Shown here piece after piece: positions 21,812 through 33,914 of a stretch of 64,000 nt of DNA. The first letter of the stretch is position 1. Each line of letters begins with the position of its first letter. The notes below the pieces were generated by a model that worked only from the letters and a program-made list of their open reading frames with translations, was not told the DNA's origin and ran no database searches. The position numbers and the translations under genes were made by a program. Source of the stretch: Pyrenopolyporus hunteri (taxonomy: Eukaryota > Ascomycota > Sordariomycetes > Xylariales > Hypoxylaceae); the NCBI GenBank assembly GCA_902806595.1, contig CADCXC010000044.1, forward strand, positions 496,001 through 560,000, given 5' to 3'.

Positions 21812-24268
21812 ATGGGCCCGGGTCCCAAACGGAAATTGTCACTGCCCTCATCAATCTTGAAGGAGATAGATGTTCAACAGCCTTCCTCTTTTGCCCAAGG
21901 CAAGGGGAGACCAAGGAGACAGCTCTCTAGGAGAGAACAGCGTAAGGCTCAGCGAGTCAATAAAAGACAGTCTCGCCGCCCACAACTACATCGGGTTCTT
22001 AAAGCGCACCAACCTAACAAAGCCTCCTTTCCATCCGGTGACCTTTCTGACAGCGAGGACCCAGATGGTGGGGACGATGAAGACGGGAACGAGCTTGATT
22101 CGGCTTCTGATTCCCAGGGGTATGATAACGAGGACACCGCAGACCAAGGCTCAAGTCAGCCCCAACCCTCCAAGTCGGCGCAGAAAAAACTTTCCCAGGA
22201 CGATGCAGAAATTGCAGATCTAGAACGGAAGCTCGGCTTGAAGGGCAGGAAATCCCTCCCCAAATCATTCGACAAAGACGGCCTTGGTAGTCTATTAGAT
22301 GGCCTCGACGACGAAGAGGATGATTCTGGGGCCATCTCGCAAAGAAAACGCAAGGCGGAGGCGGACGAGTGGTTAGCCCAGAAGAGAAGAAAGGCTCAGG
22401 TTGCCGCCAATGCAGCCGTTGCCGATGAAATCGCTAGCGAAAGTGATAGAGACAATGGTAACGATCTGGATGGTGAGGAACTTTCTGGTTTAGACGGCGA
22501 GTCGGAACCGGACAATTTCGGTAGCGACGACGAGGAATCGAGAGAAGATACATTTGAGGGTTATTCAGATGAAGACCCCCCAAACCCCGTGCGGCCACAA
22601 CGGGAAAATCCTTACGTCGCCCCAACAACAGGGGTCGCCAAATACGTGCCCCCTTCTCTCCGTAAGCAGTTGAGCTCGAGCAGTGAAGCAGAAACGCAGC
22701 TTCGGAGGCGTATCCAGGGCTTGATTAATCGCTTGACGAATGACAACATGGTCGGCATAGTTAAGGACTTCGTAGCTTTATACGACACGCACCCAAGGCA
22801 AACCGTCACCTCTGTCACCGCCGATCTCGTACTGGCTCTGGTTTGTTCGCCTGAAAAACGGCCAGATTCTTTCTTTACGATGATAGCCGGTTTCATCGCA
22901 GCCATGTACAAAACCATGGGTATGGCCTTCGGCGCATACTTTATACAGCAGCTTGTAGAAGTTTTCAGCCAACGGTATGAGAAAGCATCCGGCGACCAGT
23001 CAGATTCCGGTTCAAAACATCTCATTTCGTTGCTTGCCGAGCTTTACAACATGCAGGTCGTTGGTTGTAACTTGATATTTGACTATATTCGCCTCTTTCT
23101 GGGCGAGCTTTCTGAGCTTAATACGGAACTTCTACTACGGACCATCCAGCTTTGCGGGCCATCCCTTAGACGCGATGACCCTCACGCCCTAGGGGATATT
23201 GTCAATAGCATCAAGCCGGCTAGTTCGAAAAATATGTCGGTTAGGACGAGTTTCATGATTGACGAGATGAAAAAACTACAGAGCAACAAAGCCAAAGCCG
23301 TAACTCGCAACAGAGATCTTGCAGACCAGAGAACTCAGCTGAGGAAGCGAATTGGCGGTTTAGGTGGCTCACAAGACGTTCAGCCTCTCCGCATGGGCCT
23401 TCGGGACATCCAGGACGCCGACAAGCGCGGGAAATGGTGGCTGGTCGGGGCTAGTTGGTCTGGAGGCCACAGCGGCCCAGACGATCGAGTTAGTGGTTCA
23501 AAAGACAAGGAGGGAGACGATGCTGAAGAGATGATGGCGGATATCGGTGACGACCTGGGTATTCCGGATCTCTGGCAGCTAGCGAGGGAGCAAGGCTTCA
23601 ATACAGAAGTGCGGCAACGGATCTTTGTGGCTTTGCACGCGGCTACGGACTACGAAAATGCGGAACTGCTCATCCGGAAACTGAGGCTCAACAAGCACCA
23701 ACGGAAAGAAATCCCCGAAGTGATCGTCCGAAGCAGTGAACGGCAGTCTCAGTACAATCCTTACTACGCTCTAGTAGCTACTCGATTTACTGGTGACCGG
23801 GAGCTATCATTCCAGTTTCGGCGATGCCTTACTACACGACTGAGGAAGATGGGGGAGGATATCGATCTCGGGGACGGAGACGACTTTGATACGGAAGACG
23901 CGACCGAATACGACATGCGATGGGTGTATAACACAGCCAAGATGTACGGATCGCTCGTGGCTGGGCGGGCGCTGCGGCTGGTTGACATTGTCAAGCATCG
24001 GAATCTCGCAGCTCTGCAGGAGAAGGCACACATGTTCTTCGAGGTGATGCTGATATCGACACTCCAGGAATGCAAGCGCGGCGGGCTGAAGGAGATGTTT
24101 AGCGGCTTGGATGCCGACCACGCTCGGGGGGTTCAGTATTTCTTAGAAAAGAACGTGCGTCGGACCGATCTCCTGAAGAGCAAGAAAGAGAAGAGCGCAG
24201 TTAAGAAAAGCTGCGAAGAGGCGGGCCAGGTGCTAGAGAGTCTAGTAGCTACGGAGTCGTTGCGTTGA
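21812..24268 (+). CDS. SGD1: SGD1/NOM1, nucleolar MIF4G-MA3 protein
   Basis: Single exon, 818 residues. The start MGPGPKRKLSLPSSILKEI fits the family. Residues about 30-270 are charged and low-complexity with a basic RRPRRQLSRREQRK segment (likely nucleolar targeting) and acidic stretches. YVPPSLRKQ then leads into a MIF4G HEAT-repeat domain (about 290-495), and an MA3 domain follows (about 590-750: EVRQRIFVALHAATDYENAE...). This order is that of yeast Sgd1 and human NOM1, nucleolar proteins needed for 18S rRNA maturation and small-subunit assembly; NOM1 binds the helicase eIF4A3. No intron is needed. It is divergent from SRP14. Confidence 0.93.
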   Translation: MGPGPKRKLSLPSSILKEIDVQQPSSFAQGKGRPRRQLSRREQRKAQRVNKRQSRRPQLHRVLKAHQPNKASFPSGDLSDSEDPDGGDDEDGNELDSASDSQGYDNEDTADQGSSQPQPSKSAQKKLSQDDAEIADLERKLGLKGRKSLPKSFDKDGLGSLLDGLDDEEDDSGAISQRKRKAEADEWLAQKRRKAQVAANAAVADEIASESDRDNGNDLDGEELSGLDGESEPDNFGSDDEESREDTFEGYSDEDPPNPVRPQRENPYVAPTTGVAKYVPPSLRKQLSSSSEAETQLRRRIQGLINRLTNDNMVGIVKDFVALYDTHPRQTVTSVTADLVLALVCSPEKRPDSFFTMIAGFIAAMYKTMGMAFGAYFIQQLVEVFSQRYEKASGDQSDSGSKHLISLLAELYNMQVVGCNLIFDYIRLFLGELSELNTELLLRTIQLCGPSLRRDDPHALGDIVNSIKPASSKNMSVRTSFMIDEMKKLQSNKAKAVTRNRDLADQRTQLRKRIGGLGGSQDVQPLRMGLRDIQDADKRGKWWLVGASWSGGHSGPDDRVSGSKDKEGDDAEEMMADIGDDLGIPDLWQLAREQGFNTEVRQRIFVALHAATDYENAELLIRKLRLNKHQRKEIPEVIVRSSERQSQYNPYYALVATRFTGDRELSFQFRRCLTTRLRKMGEDIDLGDGDDFDTEDATEYDMRWVYNTAKMYGSLVAGRALRLVDIVKHRNLAALQEKAHMFFEVMLISTLQECKRGGLKEMFSGLDADHARGVQYFLEKNVRRTDLLKSKKEKSAVKKSCEEAGQVLESLVATESLR

Positions 24269-25003
24269 AAGGCGGAACTAGGATTCGTTACCGTCATATA
24301 GATATCCGTTGAACTAGGTACACAGTCGTCTAATTGACTTGGTATTTATTTGTCTATTTTTTATTTTATTTTATTTTATTTTCCTACATTTTCTTCGACT
24401 CTTTCAAGTTGATATGCGTACCTAGGTACTTACACAAGGCTTAGGTAAATATACACTACGTACCTAGGTTGGTATATAGGGGGCTACCTGCATTGACGTA
24501 TCGTACATGTAGATTGTAAATAGCTGGGGCGCTCGGGAGTTAACATAGGCGAGTCCAGCATGTCAACGGTTAGTTTCGGAGCAGCGTGGCAGCGGCATAT
24601 GACGGCGAAAACAAACCGTACCTGACGTACCTAGGTATTATGTAGACGCTATTGTGCGCATATAATTGGGCCCCAGCTTGCTCCGTCCATTATCTTAGTC
24701 CAGTTTCTACGCCAAGACTCTCCCCCGGGCGCAGGTTAGGTACTTTGATACAATGGAGAAGATACGTACATGTACGTATATAGGCCGATCCCCAACGCCC
24801 AGACCTTCAAAATTTCGAGCAACTCCAAAAAAGAAGCCGGGCTCCGTCTAAATCTCTCTACGAGTTTTCCATCTGCCACTTTACTCAATCTCAACCCAAA
24901 GTCACCAATTGAGATTATACACCCCCCTCCCTCTGCTTTCCCTCCCTGCAGACAGCCAGGCATACCGGGCGTACCAGGCAGGCCGTCTAATAAAATATAC
25001 ACC
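24269..25003. other. Intergenic spacer / LPD1 promoter
   Basis: Tandem TTTTA repeats near 24358-24382 follow the SGD1 stop; TACCTAGGTA words lie at 24420-24475 and 24620-24640. The distal part should carry the LPD1 promoter. No gene seen. Confidence 0.5.
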
Positions 25004-26852
25004 ATGCTGGCGAGTCGTTTAATACCGCGGACCGCTGTGCGCTCTGCCCTCCGGCCTTCTTCGTAAGTAATAGCCGAGCTCGGTTGAAGCTCGAATAGAA
25101 CCTCCCCTCCCCCCCCGAAATCATGTGCCGCTCCGCTAACCCGAACCCTGGCGCAAGTCTTCCCTCAGTCGTCGCACCCGTATCGCGATGGAGAAGGGGA
25201 TATGCTACCGAAGCAGGTCAATACTTCCCCAATGCGTCCCCCCCCGGCCCCCCGTTGCCAGGCCTTACCGTCGCTTACTGACCCGGCATAGATGAAAAAG
25301 ATCTTGTCGTCATCGGCGGTGGAGTCGCCGGATATGTCGCCGCTATCAAGGCTGGTCAAGAGGGCTTGAAGGTGTGCCACGATAGCTCCCATACGGACAG
25401 CATTGTAGTCAACTGTCCGGCGCACGAGTAGGAACAGAATCTAACGAGCAATTTGCTCCCTGGCTAGGTCACCTGCATTGAGAAGCGCGGCGTGCTGGGT
25501 GGCACCTGTCTCAACGTCGGCTGTATCCCGTCGAAATCCCTCCTTAACAACTCGCATCTATACCACCAGATCCTCCACGACACTAAGCCTCGGGGTATCG
25601 AAGTCGGCGACGTCCAGCTCAACCTGCAAGCCATGATGAAAGCGAAGGACACGTCCGTCACCGGCCTTACGAAGGGTATCGAATATCTCTTCAAGAAGAA
25701 CGGCGTCGAATATATCAAGGGTACCGGCTCGTTCGCGAGCGAGCACGAGATCAAGGTCCAGCTGAACGACGGCGGTGAAACAAGTGTAATCGGAAAGAAC
25801 ATCCTTATCGCCACCGGCAGCGAATCCACGCCGTTCCCCGGCCTTGAATTCGACGAGAAGCGTGTCGTCACCAGCACGGGTGCCCTGTCCCTCGAAAAGG
25901 TCCCCGAGAAGATGATCGTCATCGGCGGCGGAATCATCGGCCTTGAGATGGGCTCCGTATGGTCGAGGCTGGGTGCCAAGGTCACCGTCGTCGAATTCCT
26001 GGACCAGATTGGAGGCCCTGGCATGGACACCCAGATCGCCAAGGAGGCGCAAAAGGTCCTCAAGAAGCAAGGCATCGAATTCAAGCTCGGTACCAAGGTT
26101 GTCAGCGGTGATAACAGCGGCGAGAAGGTTAAGCTTGAGGTGGACTCTGCGAAGGGCGGCAAGCCTGAATCGGTCAGTAGTATCATGTGTACGTGCACAA
26201 GGGATCCGTTTCTAACTTTGAGTCTTGGAAACAGCTTGAGGCCGACGTCGTCCTGGTTGCCATTGGCCGCCGCCCCTATACCGCCGGGCTCGGTCTCGAG
26301 AACATCGGTCTAGAGCTCGACGAGCGCGGCCGAGTCGTCATCGATTCGGAGTACCGCACTAAAGCCTCTCATATCCGCTGTATCGGAGACTGCACATTCG
26401 GCCCTATGCTTGCGCACAAAGCCGAAGAAGAGGCGGTCGCCGCCGTTGAGTATATCAAGAAGGGCTACGGCCACGTAAACTACGGCGTGATCCCATCCGT
26501 CATGTACACGTACCCCGAAGTTGCGTGGGTTGGCCAGAACGAGCAGGAACTGAAGAAGGGGAACATCCCCTACAAGGTCGGAACGTTCCCCTTCAGCGCT
26601 AACTCTCGCGCAAAGACCAACCTGGACACGGAGGGTTTCGTTAAGATGATCGCGGACCCCGAGACGGACAGACTGTTGGGCTGCCATATCATCGGGCCGA
26701 ACGCCGGCGAGATGATCGCCGAAGCTACCCTTGCCTTAGAATATGGCGCCTCTACGGAGGATATCGCCCGCACGTGTCACGCCCACCCGACGCTAGCGGA
26801 AGCGTTCAAGGAGGCGGCTATGGCGACTTACTCGAAAGCCATCCATTTCTAA
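25004..26852 (+). CDS. LPD1: Dihydrolipoyl dehydrogenase (E3), mitochondrial
   Basis: FAD flavoprotein that reoxidises dihydrolipoamide with NAD+ in pyruvate, 2-oxoglutarate and branched-chain dehydrogenase complexes and in the glycine cleavage system. Exons: 25004-25062, 25158-25216, 25292-25371, 25468-26172, 26235-26852; 1521 nt, 506 residues, all phases agreeing. An arginine-rich presequence (MLASRLIPRTAVRSALR...RWRRGYATEA) ends near residue 39. Next come the FAD Rossmann motif VVIGGGVAGYVAAIKAG, the redox disulfide GGTCLNVGCIPSK (Cys80/Cys85), the NAD motif VIGGGIIGLEMGSVWSRLG, and the C-terminal catalytic pair in HAHPTLAEAF (His485, Glu490). KGD2, its E2 partner, lies about 20 kb downstream on the same strand. 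Confidence 0.97.
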
Positions 26853-27485
26853 GAGCGTGTAAATATCTATAAAGTGCATGTAGATGGAGGAAAAACATTA
26901 GGGAGGCTAGCATCGGTGTAATGGTGTACATTAATAAAGCATGTGGACAAAAAAAAAAAGAAAAGAAAAGAAATAGTGACATCGCCCCGTGAAAAGCCTC
27001 GTTTTGTATCGGATGGTTGGGAGCAATACACGCGCTTTTCGTATGGCCTTTCACCGTATCAACGAGTTGGTTGCTCTTTGGATCCAAGGCTTGTTATTCA
27101 TATCTATAACGGATAGTGCTTGACCATACTTCAAGTAATGGTGCCTAGCTGCTACGATAGCAATATTTGTCATTGAAGGTCCTCCTCAACTCAAGCAACA
27201 ATATACCTATGTTCTGACCAGTCCTCGTTACATTTACGTTGGAGTCGAGGGTATCTAGGTAGGTGGTAGTTAGACTGCCTACTTACCTCCGCCATCTCCC
27301 GGCATATAGCTCTCACTATTCGAGATACACAGAAAAACTTAATGTGGTAGAGAAAGAAGGTAGCATTACTTCATTCGTTCGTCGTATCATTCTTTTTTTT
27401 CTAGCCGTTCTATCTCTATGATTTTACCCCTTCCCCGCCCTCTCCTCTCCCCCTCCACCTCCGCGAACCGAGTATGACGCTCCGG
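26853..27485. other. Convergent 3' spacer
   Basis: Between the stops of LPD1 and the cystathionine gamma-synthase gene. An A-rich run (26949-26971) and a pyrimidine-rich stretch before 27480 are the only features noted. Confidence 0.5.
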
Positions 27486-29383
27486 CTAGATATCCGTCTG
27501 CTCGCTAACTTGAACCTCCTCAGCCGCCTTCAGCGCCTTCGCGAAGATAGACGTCAAGTCGTTTTCCAGGCCAACGCTGACTCGTAGTAGATTTGGGTCG
27601 ACCCCGAAACTGGCAGCCCAGTCTAGCTCTTGGTAGTGCGCCAGAACAACGTACGGCGAGGTCAGCGTGAAGTTAGTGCCCAAACTCGGCCCCTTGGCCG
27701 TCTCAAGAGCGTCGTAGAAGGCCATGGCGTGGGCTTTAGTCTTGAGCGTACACGAGAGCAGACCGCCGTAGCCGCCGCTCGGTAATTTACACACCTCGTA
27801 ATTCGGCCGCGTTTCGTTGTACTTAGGGTAGTAGATCTTGGTCACCAGAGGGTGCGCGTTTAACACTTCACAGATGGCCTCGGCATTGGCGTTAACCCTG
27901 TCGATCCGCGACTTGAAGTCTCGGCTGTTCCGCTCCATGAAGATGACGTCCTCAGCCCAATACGTGTCCTCGAACTCGTTCGTCATTACCGACTTCAACG
28001 AGGCGTAGTACCGACTGTTCGGGTTCAGGATTATGCTCCCGCCCATGACGTTGCAGTCGCCTGAAAAGATCTTGGTCAAGCTGCTCACGACGACATCGGC
28101 GAACGGGAGTACGTTGACGTTCACAAAAGTGCCCACCGTCTCGTCTACCACCACCGCGAAGTCGTACGTATCGGCCAGCCGCCGAATACGTACGAGGTCG
28201 GGGCAAGATAATAAGGGGTTCCCGGGGAACTCGCAGAAGAGGCCGAGGAACCGCTCCCCGCTCTCCAGACGGCTCTCGAGGTCGTCAAGATCGGCAGAGG
28301 AGCCGCGGCCGTAAAAGATGGCGCCGGGACCGAACTTCTGCAGGATTTTGAGGGTGTCGACGTACGGGAATCCAAAGTTGATACTCTTTCGAGGTTCCCG
28401 TGCCTTGAGGAGGGTCTGATGGGTTGTGAACACAGCATTCATGCCACAGGGCACCAGATATATGTCATCCTCCTTGAAGTTCGAGATTCCGCGGGCGTTA
28501 GAGTCCATGGTCGGTAGAGGGGTTGTGCTGTCCAGCTCGATATCCGTAGTAAGGACCCCAGCAATGCGGCGCCTGATGGCCGACTTTGCGTTTGGAACTA
28601 ACGAGAGGTCGAGGTTCCTCCCATACCGTTCCTCCAGAAACCTCGACGTTTCGAGCGTGTCAGTCGTGTCGTCGTCGACCGTAGTATCTGGAGTCACGGG
28701 ATACTGACGATGGGCATGTGCCCCGTCGGAACTGTTCGTAGTGTCTTCTACGGCAGCTGTTCGTCGGTACCTTTTCGGTCCACGGCATAACTTCTGCTGT
28801 ATTGCACGGGGAGGGGAGGCGGCCCCATCAGGCGCAAGCATGTTCTCTTTGAACAGCGCGTGGTAGAATTCGGCACGCCGACTGGAAACTCCGTCGCCGG
28901 AGTGTTGCCAGTACTGCTTGGCAAACGGGAATGCTTCATCGTTGCAGAGAACAGCCGAGATGGAGGGCGTGGCAGACTGCAACGCCACCGGAGGCTTCTT
29001 AGCTGGATCTAGGACTAAATGAAGGACGTCAAGGTCGGCCAGAGCAGACTGAGGAGCTTTTTCCCGAATGAACTCAAGACACCGGTTTGCCGTCTTCCTG
29101 GTGGGGAAAAGCATAGCTCGCTGCCCCGTAGTCCCATGCTTGGCGACGATGTCGTGGCCAAAGGACTGTATGCTCTTATGGATGAAGAACCTCGGGTAGC
29201 CGGTCTTCATGGTATTAAGAACCCACGGCTCGCCCTCTTCGTATCCTACGTTGGATCTCCATGTGGGAAGCGAAACACTCACGGCCTACGAAGGAAGTTA
29301 GAAAGGTCAAGTCCCTGGAACAGACGAAAACTTACGTGGGCGGTATCTGGGGGTATCGTGTCCCCGAGTTCGATTGAAGGCAT
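27486..29383 (-). CDS. STR2: Cystathionine gamma-synthase (Cys/Met PLP enzyme)
   Basis: Two exons, 29383-29336 (MPSIELGDTIPPDTAH) and 29285-27486, give 615 residues; the 49-nt intron starts GTAAGT and ends CGTAG. The enzyme joins an activated homoserine ester with cysteine to form cystathionine in transsulfuration toward methionine. The long fungal form is recognisable by the N-terminal SLPTWRSNVGYEEG and YPRFFIH blocks and by the fold-type I PLP core: GMNAVFTTHQ, FGFPYVDTLKILQKFG, FAVVVDETVGTFVN (Asp stacking on PLP) and VVSSLTKIFSGD with the Schiff-base lysine near residue 420. A low-complexity insert near 150-230 is typical of the fungal group (yeast Str2, Neurospora met-7). Other Cys/Met PLP enzymes share the core; the N-terminal extension favours this assignment. 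Confidence 0.9.
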
Positions 29384-31038
29384 CTTGTTCCTATTACTCT
29401 ACGTTGGATTATACAGGTATAATGGCGTCGGCGGCTGTCTTTCTCTACGGGAGAGAGAGAGAGAGAGACAGAGAGGGGCGGACGAACTATTAGGGATACT
29501 AGATTATAAGTCTCTGTCGACACGGAAACGTCGTGGTTGTGCAATACTTACCCGAAATATAATATCTATAATGTATATGAGTTTAAGAGGTTAGGAGGTT
29601 GAACAAGTACTAAATACTGGGGGCGTGGTAAGCGCCCTACGCATAGGCGGTTACTTACAGGGTTAATTGTTGTAGAACATGGCCGGATGCCGTGATCGGA
29701 GACAGAAATTTTGAAATTATTTGACTTTATGTACCCCAGACTTTACTAAACTCGGATATGACTACCTACCTACCTCCATTGTATGATTGGCTGCCTAGGT
29801 AGGTACCTACCTACCTATCCGCCCCCCTACCTACATGCCTACCCTAGGTACCTACCTATGTAAGTAGGTAGGTATGGAGAATATCTCATCTATTCCATAT
29901 ACCTAGGTACTTACTTCCCGCAGCGATATAAAATAGAATATAAACAAAGCCAAGTCCATAAAACGAGCTATCAGCTGTATGGGCACCTTAGCTGAAATGA
30001 AAAGTAAAAACGCGATTCTTCCAATGAGACGTCGAAGTTGAGGATAGCAAGACCCCTCCTATGCTTTTCCTGTCAGGCATCTACCACCACATAATCCACA
30101 CGTCCACCCCGATAAGCCATTCATCATAGCTGCGTAACTATTCATCTCCCATATCTCATACTGACTATTTCAATATCGTACCAGAGACCGGCTTCTTTTA
30201 GAGAGGCTCTATCAGACGTATTCGGGGCGGAAGTGCGCTATTCCGAAGAGGGTGCCATCTCTCTCCGCTTTCGTACAATTCGACAACGTTACTACGATGC
30301 TGCTACCTGCTAGAGATCCGGATCTACACATTTACCCAAGACCCCTACCCAAGACCCCCCCCTCCCTTTTCTCTGCCGTCCACGAGGAGACGAATCGATC
30401 CCCTATCACATTGCACTTGAAGAGGCGTTCCCCGTCCATCCAGGCTGTGAGTTGATCCAGTCTTCCCGCTCTAGTCAATATCTGACGCTTTCGGTCATCG
30501 AACTACTTCGGAAAAAAAGATTGGCTCGGTCTAGCCGACAATCGAAGATTATATATAGTTCCAGAGCATTACAGATAGTTTACCTCCGTCCGCCACTTAG
30601 GTATTCGGCACCTAGCTGAGGCCGTCAGTTAAAGTGAACCTTGATATATATTTTATCGGTCTACTTACTAAAGACGTGCTCATTATGTTTCATCCGCGTT
30701 TGGGGACGGCCCTGCCACGAACACACCAAGCTGCTGGGAGCTAGCAACCGCTCTGGGTTTCTGATCCCTGCAAGGCAAAGAGTGAGCCTCGAGGATGCCG
30801 TTTGGGATCCACCGGAAGTTGGGTTGATATCGATATTGAACGAACCAGGTTGACAAATTCGAGCCCGGCGTCGCTGCGTAGCAACTTCGTAGCCATATAC
30901 AGGTGATTAGATACCCAAGTATCAGAAGTCTGGCGCGAGGTATAAGAAGAATCAAAGCCAACACCAATATACGTATGGTTAGTTCCCTTCTCATTATTTC
31001 GGCGCTTCCTCGCAAAACAAATCTCATTGACACAGCCT
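29384..31038. other. Intergenic, no gene seen
   Basis: Upstream region of cystathionine gamma-synthase and downstream of the SPX-RING gene. It holds a (GA)n run at 29451-29478, a dense TACCTAGGTA cluster at 29760-29910 and otherwise unremarkable sequence. The 123-codon minus-strand frame at 30683-31054 overlaps the SPX-RING 3' end and has no recognisable domain. Confidence 0.5.
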
Positions 31039-32534
31039 TCACATCACAGCACAAAGTGGCTCTGAATAGTCAGGCCCAAATATCTCCTTGTTCCGTTCGC
31101 GCTCATTGGCCCGAATCTTTTCTTTGACCTGCTTCGGAAAGTATTCGCGAAGAAATGCGGCACGTTCGCTATCGAAATTTTCTAGCCCGGCTCGTAAGAT
31201 CACGTCAGCTCGGCAAAGGGGGCAGAACCTTTCTCCCCTTCGTGACATCTTCACGAGACATCGGCTACAGAATACGTGCTGACAGTCTAACCGGATAGGC
31301 CAGTATGCAACGGTAAAACAGATAGGACAAAGATAGTCATCAAGCTGCGGGACAACGGAGATCAGATCGTTGGACATTTGCGCGCATAGGTCCTTCGCCA
31401 CGCTCCCTGCCAGGAGCCGGTTGGACTGAACGGTGACCGGGAAAGCACGAGAAACTCCCAGCGAAGTTCTCTTGTCAAATTCTGTCCAAAAAGTTAGTCG
31501 CGAAGGGAAGGGATATGTATAAACGAATACCCGGATAACGGACTTTTGAGTATCTTCCTCACCGCCAAATTGTTAATCTCTTGAAATTTGACGATCTGTA
31601 GGAGCAGGGCGTTCATGTTGAGGAACCTAGTATAAGCTTGTCGGCTGTCCTCAAGTTTGAGGCCGTGGATCAGGTTTCTCGACAAAACTTGATCTTGAAA
31701 CCATCGAAGTTGCTCGACGGCTTGGGTACTCGTTCTAGCGCCATGGTCGTTTTCCCGGGTAGAGAAAAATATACGAGCCTCCAAGTATAATTCAAAAATA
31801 TTGCGCCACGTTTCCAGGTCTCCCCTAGCCTTGCGACCTTTCGAAGGCTTCGTAGCCTTATTTATATCCTTGCCCAGAAGCACTATCTCCTTCCCCAGCT
31901 TGTCCTGTTCCTCCTCATGTAATATGTCTAGGTTTGAGACGTCCGTCTGTAGTATGTCAAAGAATTCGCTGTCAAACACCAGCGGCACTTCGAGTTGTTG
32001 AACTGACGATGGCTCTTCCTTTGATGTGGCAGGCAGATCGAGGTCGTGGGGAGGGTCATGTGGATATATAAAGGCATCAGAGTCTGTGCGGCTGGCTTCG
32101 TTCAGCGACGCATCAGGTGCCACGCCTACCTTAGAGGCAACTTTCTTCAGAAAGTTTCGCGTGGTCGGTGTCAATTTCGCATCCACAGCTACACCATCCT
32201 GGAGATGAATGAAGAAGGTAAGTCTCGGACGAAAATGTTTAGAATCAGCAGCCTTTCCGTCTAAGTGATAGTGAAAGGCCACTGCAGAAGGGTCCTCTTG
32301 GCTAGCAGCTAACTGGGCCAGAGTGTCCTTGTCTAACCCGAGCTCCTGAAGCTCATTGGTAACCTTCTTAAGACACTTCTTAAGCTGGCCGTAAGGAACA
32401 GCAGAGTTGACCCATCTCTCGGGGAAGCCTAACTTAGGTAGTTAGCAACGAGGCGTCGGAAGGGGATCAAAAGACTGTTCGGCCTAATTACCCTCTTTTT
32501 GCAGAGACTTCCTGAACTCTTGGGCAAACTTCAT
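31039..32534 (-). CDS. SPX-RING E3 ubiquitin ligase
   Basis: Three exons: 32534-32492, 32428-31544, 31481-31039; 43 + 885 + 443 nt make 456 residues with consistent phases. The N-terminal SPX domain starts MKFAQEFRKSLQKEGFPERW and continues PYGQLKKCLKKV; its C-terminal part is FLNMNALLLQIVKFQEINNLAVRKILKKFDKRTSLG, which appears only after splicing. SPX domains bind inositol pyrophosphates and report phosphate status. A C3HC4 RING follows: CPICF...CQHVFCSRCL...RFCPLC. The same architecture occurs in Schizosaccharomyces pombe Pqr1, which limits phosphate uptake, and in Neurospora RING-14. By that analogy this protein probably ubiquitinates phosphate-homeostasis targets; that role is inferred. 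The intron-2 donor GTCCGT is non-consensus. Confidence 0.92.
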
Positions 32535-33914
32535 GAGAATCGCCTCTGGTGTGGTATCGATAGAGTAACTAGGTCGGGGCCAACCAAACCGGCTCGGTGA
32601 GTGTCAACCCGCTGTGCTCTCTGCAGGCGTCAACCGTCAACCTCGAGAGTTTATCGGACTAGATAGGTATTTATAAGGACAGTTATATCTCGGACCCGAC
32701 GATGGCAAACGGCAATGAATGGGTACCTAGGTAGGTAGTGTTTTGTGCGAGCGTGTAATAGGGCGGAAACGCTACCTAAGAATAGGATATATTTAGGTTT
32801 ATTGTATATAGAGGCGCATATTATAAAGAATACAGAGAAAAGGCGAGGGAAAGCGTGGGGGAGTATTCTAGTAGCTGAGAAGCGAGGCAAATACCTGCTC
32901 CCGGTTTCGTTCTGCAGGTAGCGAGAGAGTTCTAACACTAGCACCACCTAAGGTAAGATGTAAACGGAATGGCGCAAGTATGTAGCACAAGATGTACCTA
33001 TATTAGGAGGCACATAATTTGGGGGATGTGAGCGCTGGCGTTCGGTACCATATCTGATCATAGACGGCGTTCTGTGATTCGTTCGAAGTTTGTAATACGT
33101 CTGCAGCCTTAGCAGATCCGGGCACCTCCCCCCTGCCTGACCACGCGACCCGGTTGTCGTTCTAGGCTCATTCAGGCTTAGCAAAGCTTCGCCTTTGTAT
33201 TTTACTACCTACATATGGATGCTGATTATACTTACCTAGGTACGTATGTACTTGTATATACCTAGGTACCTACCTACCTAGGTACATACGCTGGGAAGGA
33301 CCACAGCCAGAGCTTATTACATATGTGCCTACTTAGGTATATAGGTACCTAGGTACAAGCATATATGTATGCCAGGTCTTATCGATACCTTATCTTTCGG
33401 AGCTTTTAAAACACCGATAAGTATTTTATAAGCTGAAAGCAATATCAAAGCAGGTTATAAAGTACTTAAATAGGATATTTTATTATTTAAATTTTATTTC
33501 GCTATAAAAAGCGATAATTACTTGACTCGTATACGGCGAATTAATATAGTAAGGTATTGTATATATAGTTGGTACTTATATACTTAATATCGACCTATTA
33601 TAGAATTTAAGACCTATATAACGCGCGGGGTACGGTAATCTTTTTGTTGGATAGGTAGGTAACCCCACTTTAGGTAGGTACTTAGGTAGGCAGTGACCTA
33701 GGTATCTATTTTCACTCAATATTTCATCTAGGTAGGAATATATGTAATTTTTTAATTTTTTTTATTTTTTGCGACACCTAAAGACTTCCGCGATGAATTA
33801 CCCTGGCATTAATTAACATCGACACTCGATACTTACCAACCTAACTTATATGCACCAACCAGACTCCTAAACAAATAAGTCCTCTCCTTCTACCTAAATC
33901 CACCACTTCCCACC
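32535..33914. promoter_or_regulatory. Divergent intergenic region (SPX-RING / JJJ1)
   Basis: Holds both promoters. TACCTAGGTA words cluster at 33225-33360 and 33640-33730. Between them (about 33385-33640) lies an unusually AT-rich segment reminiscent of mildly mutated repeat DNA. No coding sequence seen. Confidence 0.5.

Noticed and set aside
30683..31054. 123-codon minus-strand ORF
   Set aside because: Overlaps the end of the SPX-RING gene in another frame; no domain.
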